DNA of 5,223 bases from an uncultured Lachnospiraceae bacterium (GTDB lineage: Bacteria > Bacillota > Clostridia > Lachnospirales > Lachnospiraceae). The stretch's first letter is position 1. Each line of letters opens with the position of its first letter. The notes under the pieces were generated by a model. That model had not been told where the DNA came from, did not search any database, and saw nothing but the letters and a program-made list of their open reading frames with translations. A program made the translations under genes and the position numbers. Location of the stretch: NCBI GenBank assembly GCA_910588885.1, contig CAJUSQ010000161.1:1-5223 (forward strand), written 5' to 3'. Positions 5,157 to 5,223 of this stretch are shown one piece after another.

Positions 5157-5223
5157 AAGTTAAGATTTTAAATGATAAACCGTCTCTTCTGTTCTATCAA
5201 TCCCGGATTTTGATTTCCTGCAA

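Noticed and set aside
5157..5223. Possible terminator or next gene after the HNH frame
   Set aside because: No hairpin with a T-run and no start with a ribosome-binding site in these 67 bases.

Overview
The window reads as accessory DNA from a low-to-mid GC Firmicute, most likely a gut Clostridia member (Lachnospiraceae or Oscillospiraceae type). The reasons are Shine-Dalgarno sites of the AGGAGG/GGAGG kind, a consensus sigma-A promoter, and gene remnants (XRE regulator, SAP/DUF6434 protein) of a kind I associate with clostridial integrative elements. No tRNA, rRNA, CRISPR array or complete transposase was seen.

Left third (1-1278) is a graveyard on the minus strand. The first ~50-64 bases carry the P-loop segment of uvrB, cut off abruptly. 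Next come a strong hairpin and a perfect palindrome (182-254), then a SAP/DUF6434 protein split by a one-base indel in a run of seven T, the tail of an unrecognised protein with its own frameshift, and an XRE repressor cut off in the middle of its helix-turn-helix. The pieces look joined by deletion or recombination.

Middle (1297-2313): an intact minus-strand GNAT acetyltransferase has a possible seven-codon leader ORF and a dyad just before its ribosome-binding site. A divergent intergenic region follows, with an 18-nt hairpin, a near-perfect sigma-A promoter (TTGAAA, 17 bp, TATAAT) and a dyad over the expected transcription start. Two very small ORFs lie between this promoter and the next gene.

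Right half (2314-5156) is a plus-strand two-gene restriction-modification-like operon. The first gene is an N6-adenine methylase (HsdM-like; GDFYTP, DPCCGSG, NPPF) fused to one HsdS-type target-recognition domain. It is followed through a 4-base ATGA overlap by a winged-helix plus HNH nuclease. There is no HsdR helicase-nuclease in the window, so the inferred ancestral system is methylase-specificity fusion plus HNH effector. As written, the first gene is frameshifted inside the recognition domain and the second carries two frame disruptions, so the system appears inactivated unless these are sequencing errors. Bases 5157-5223 hold nothing I can recognise.
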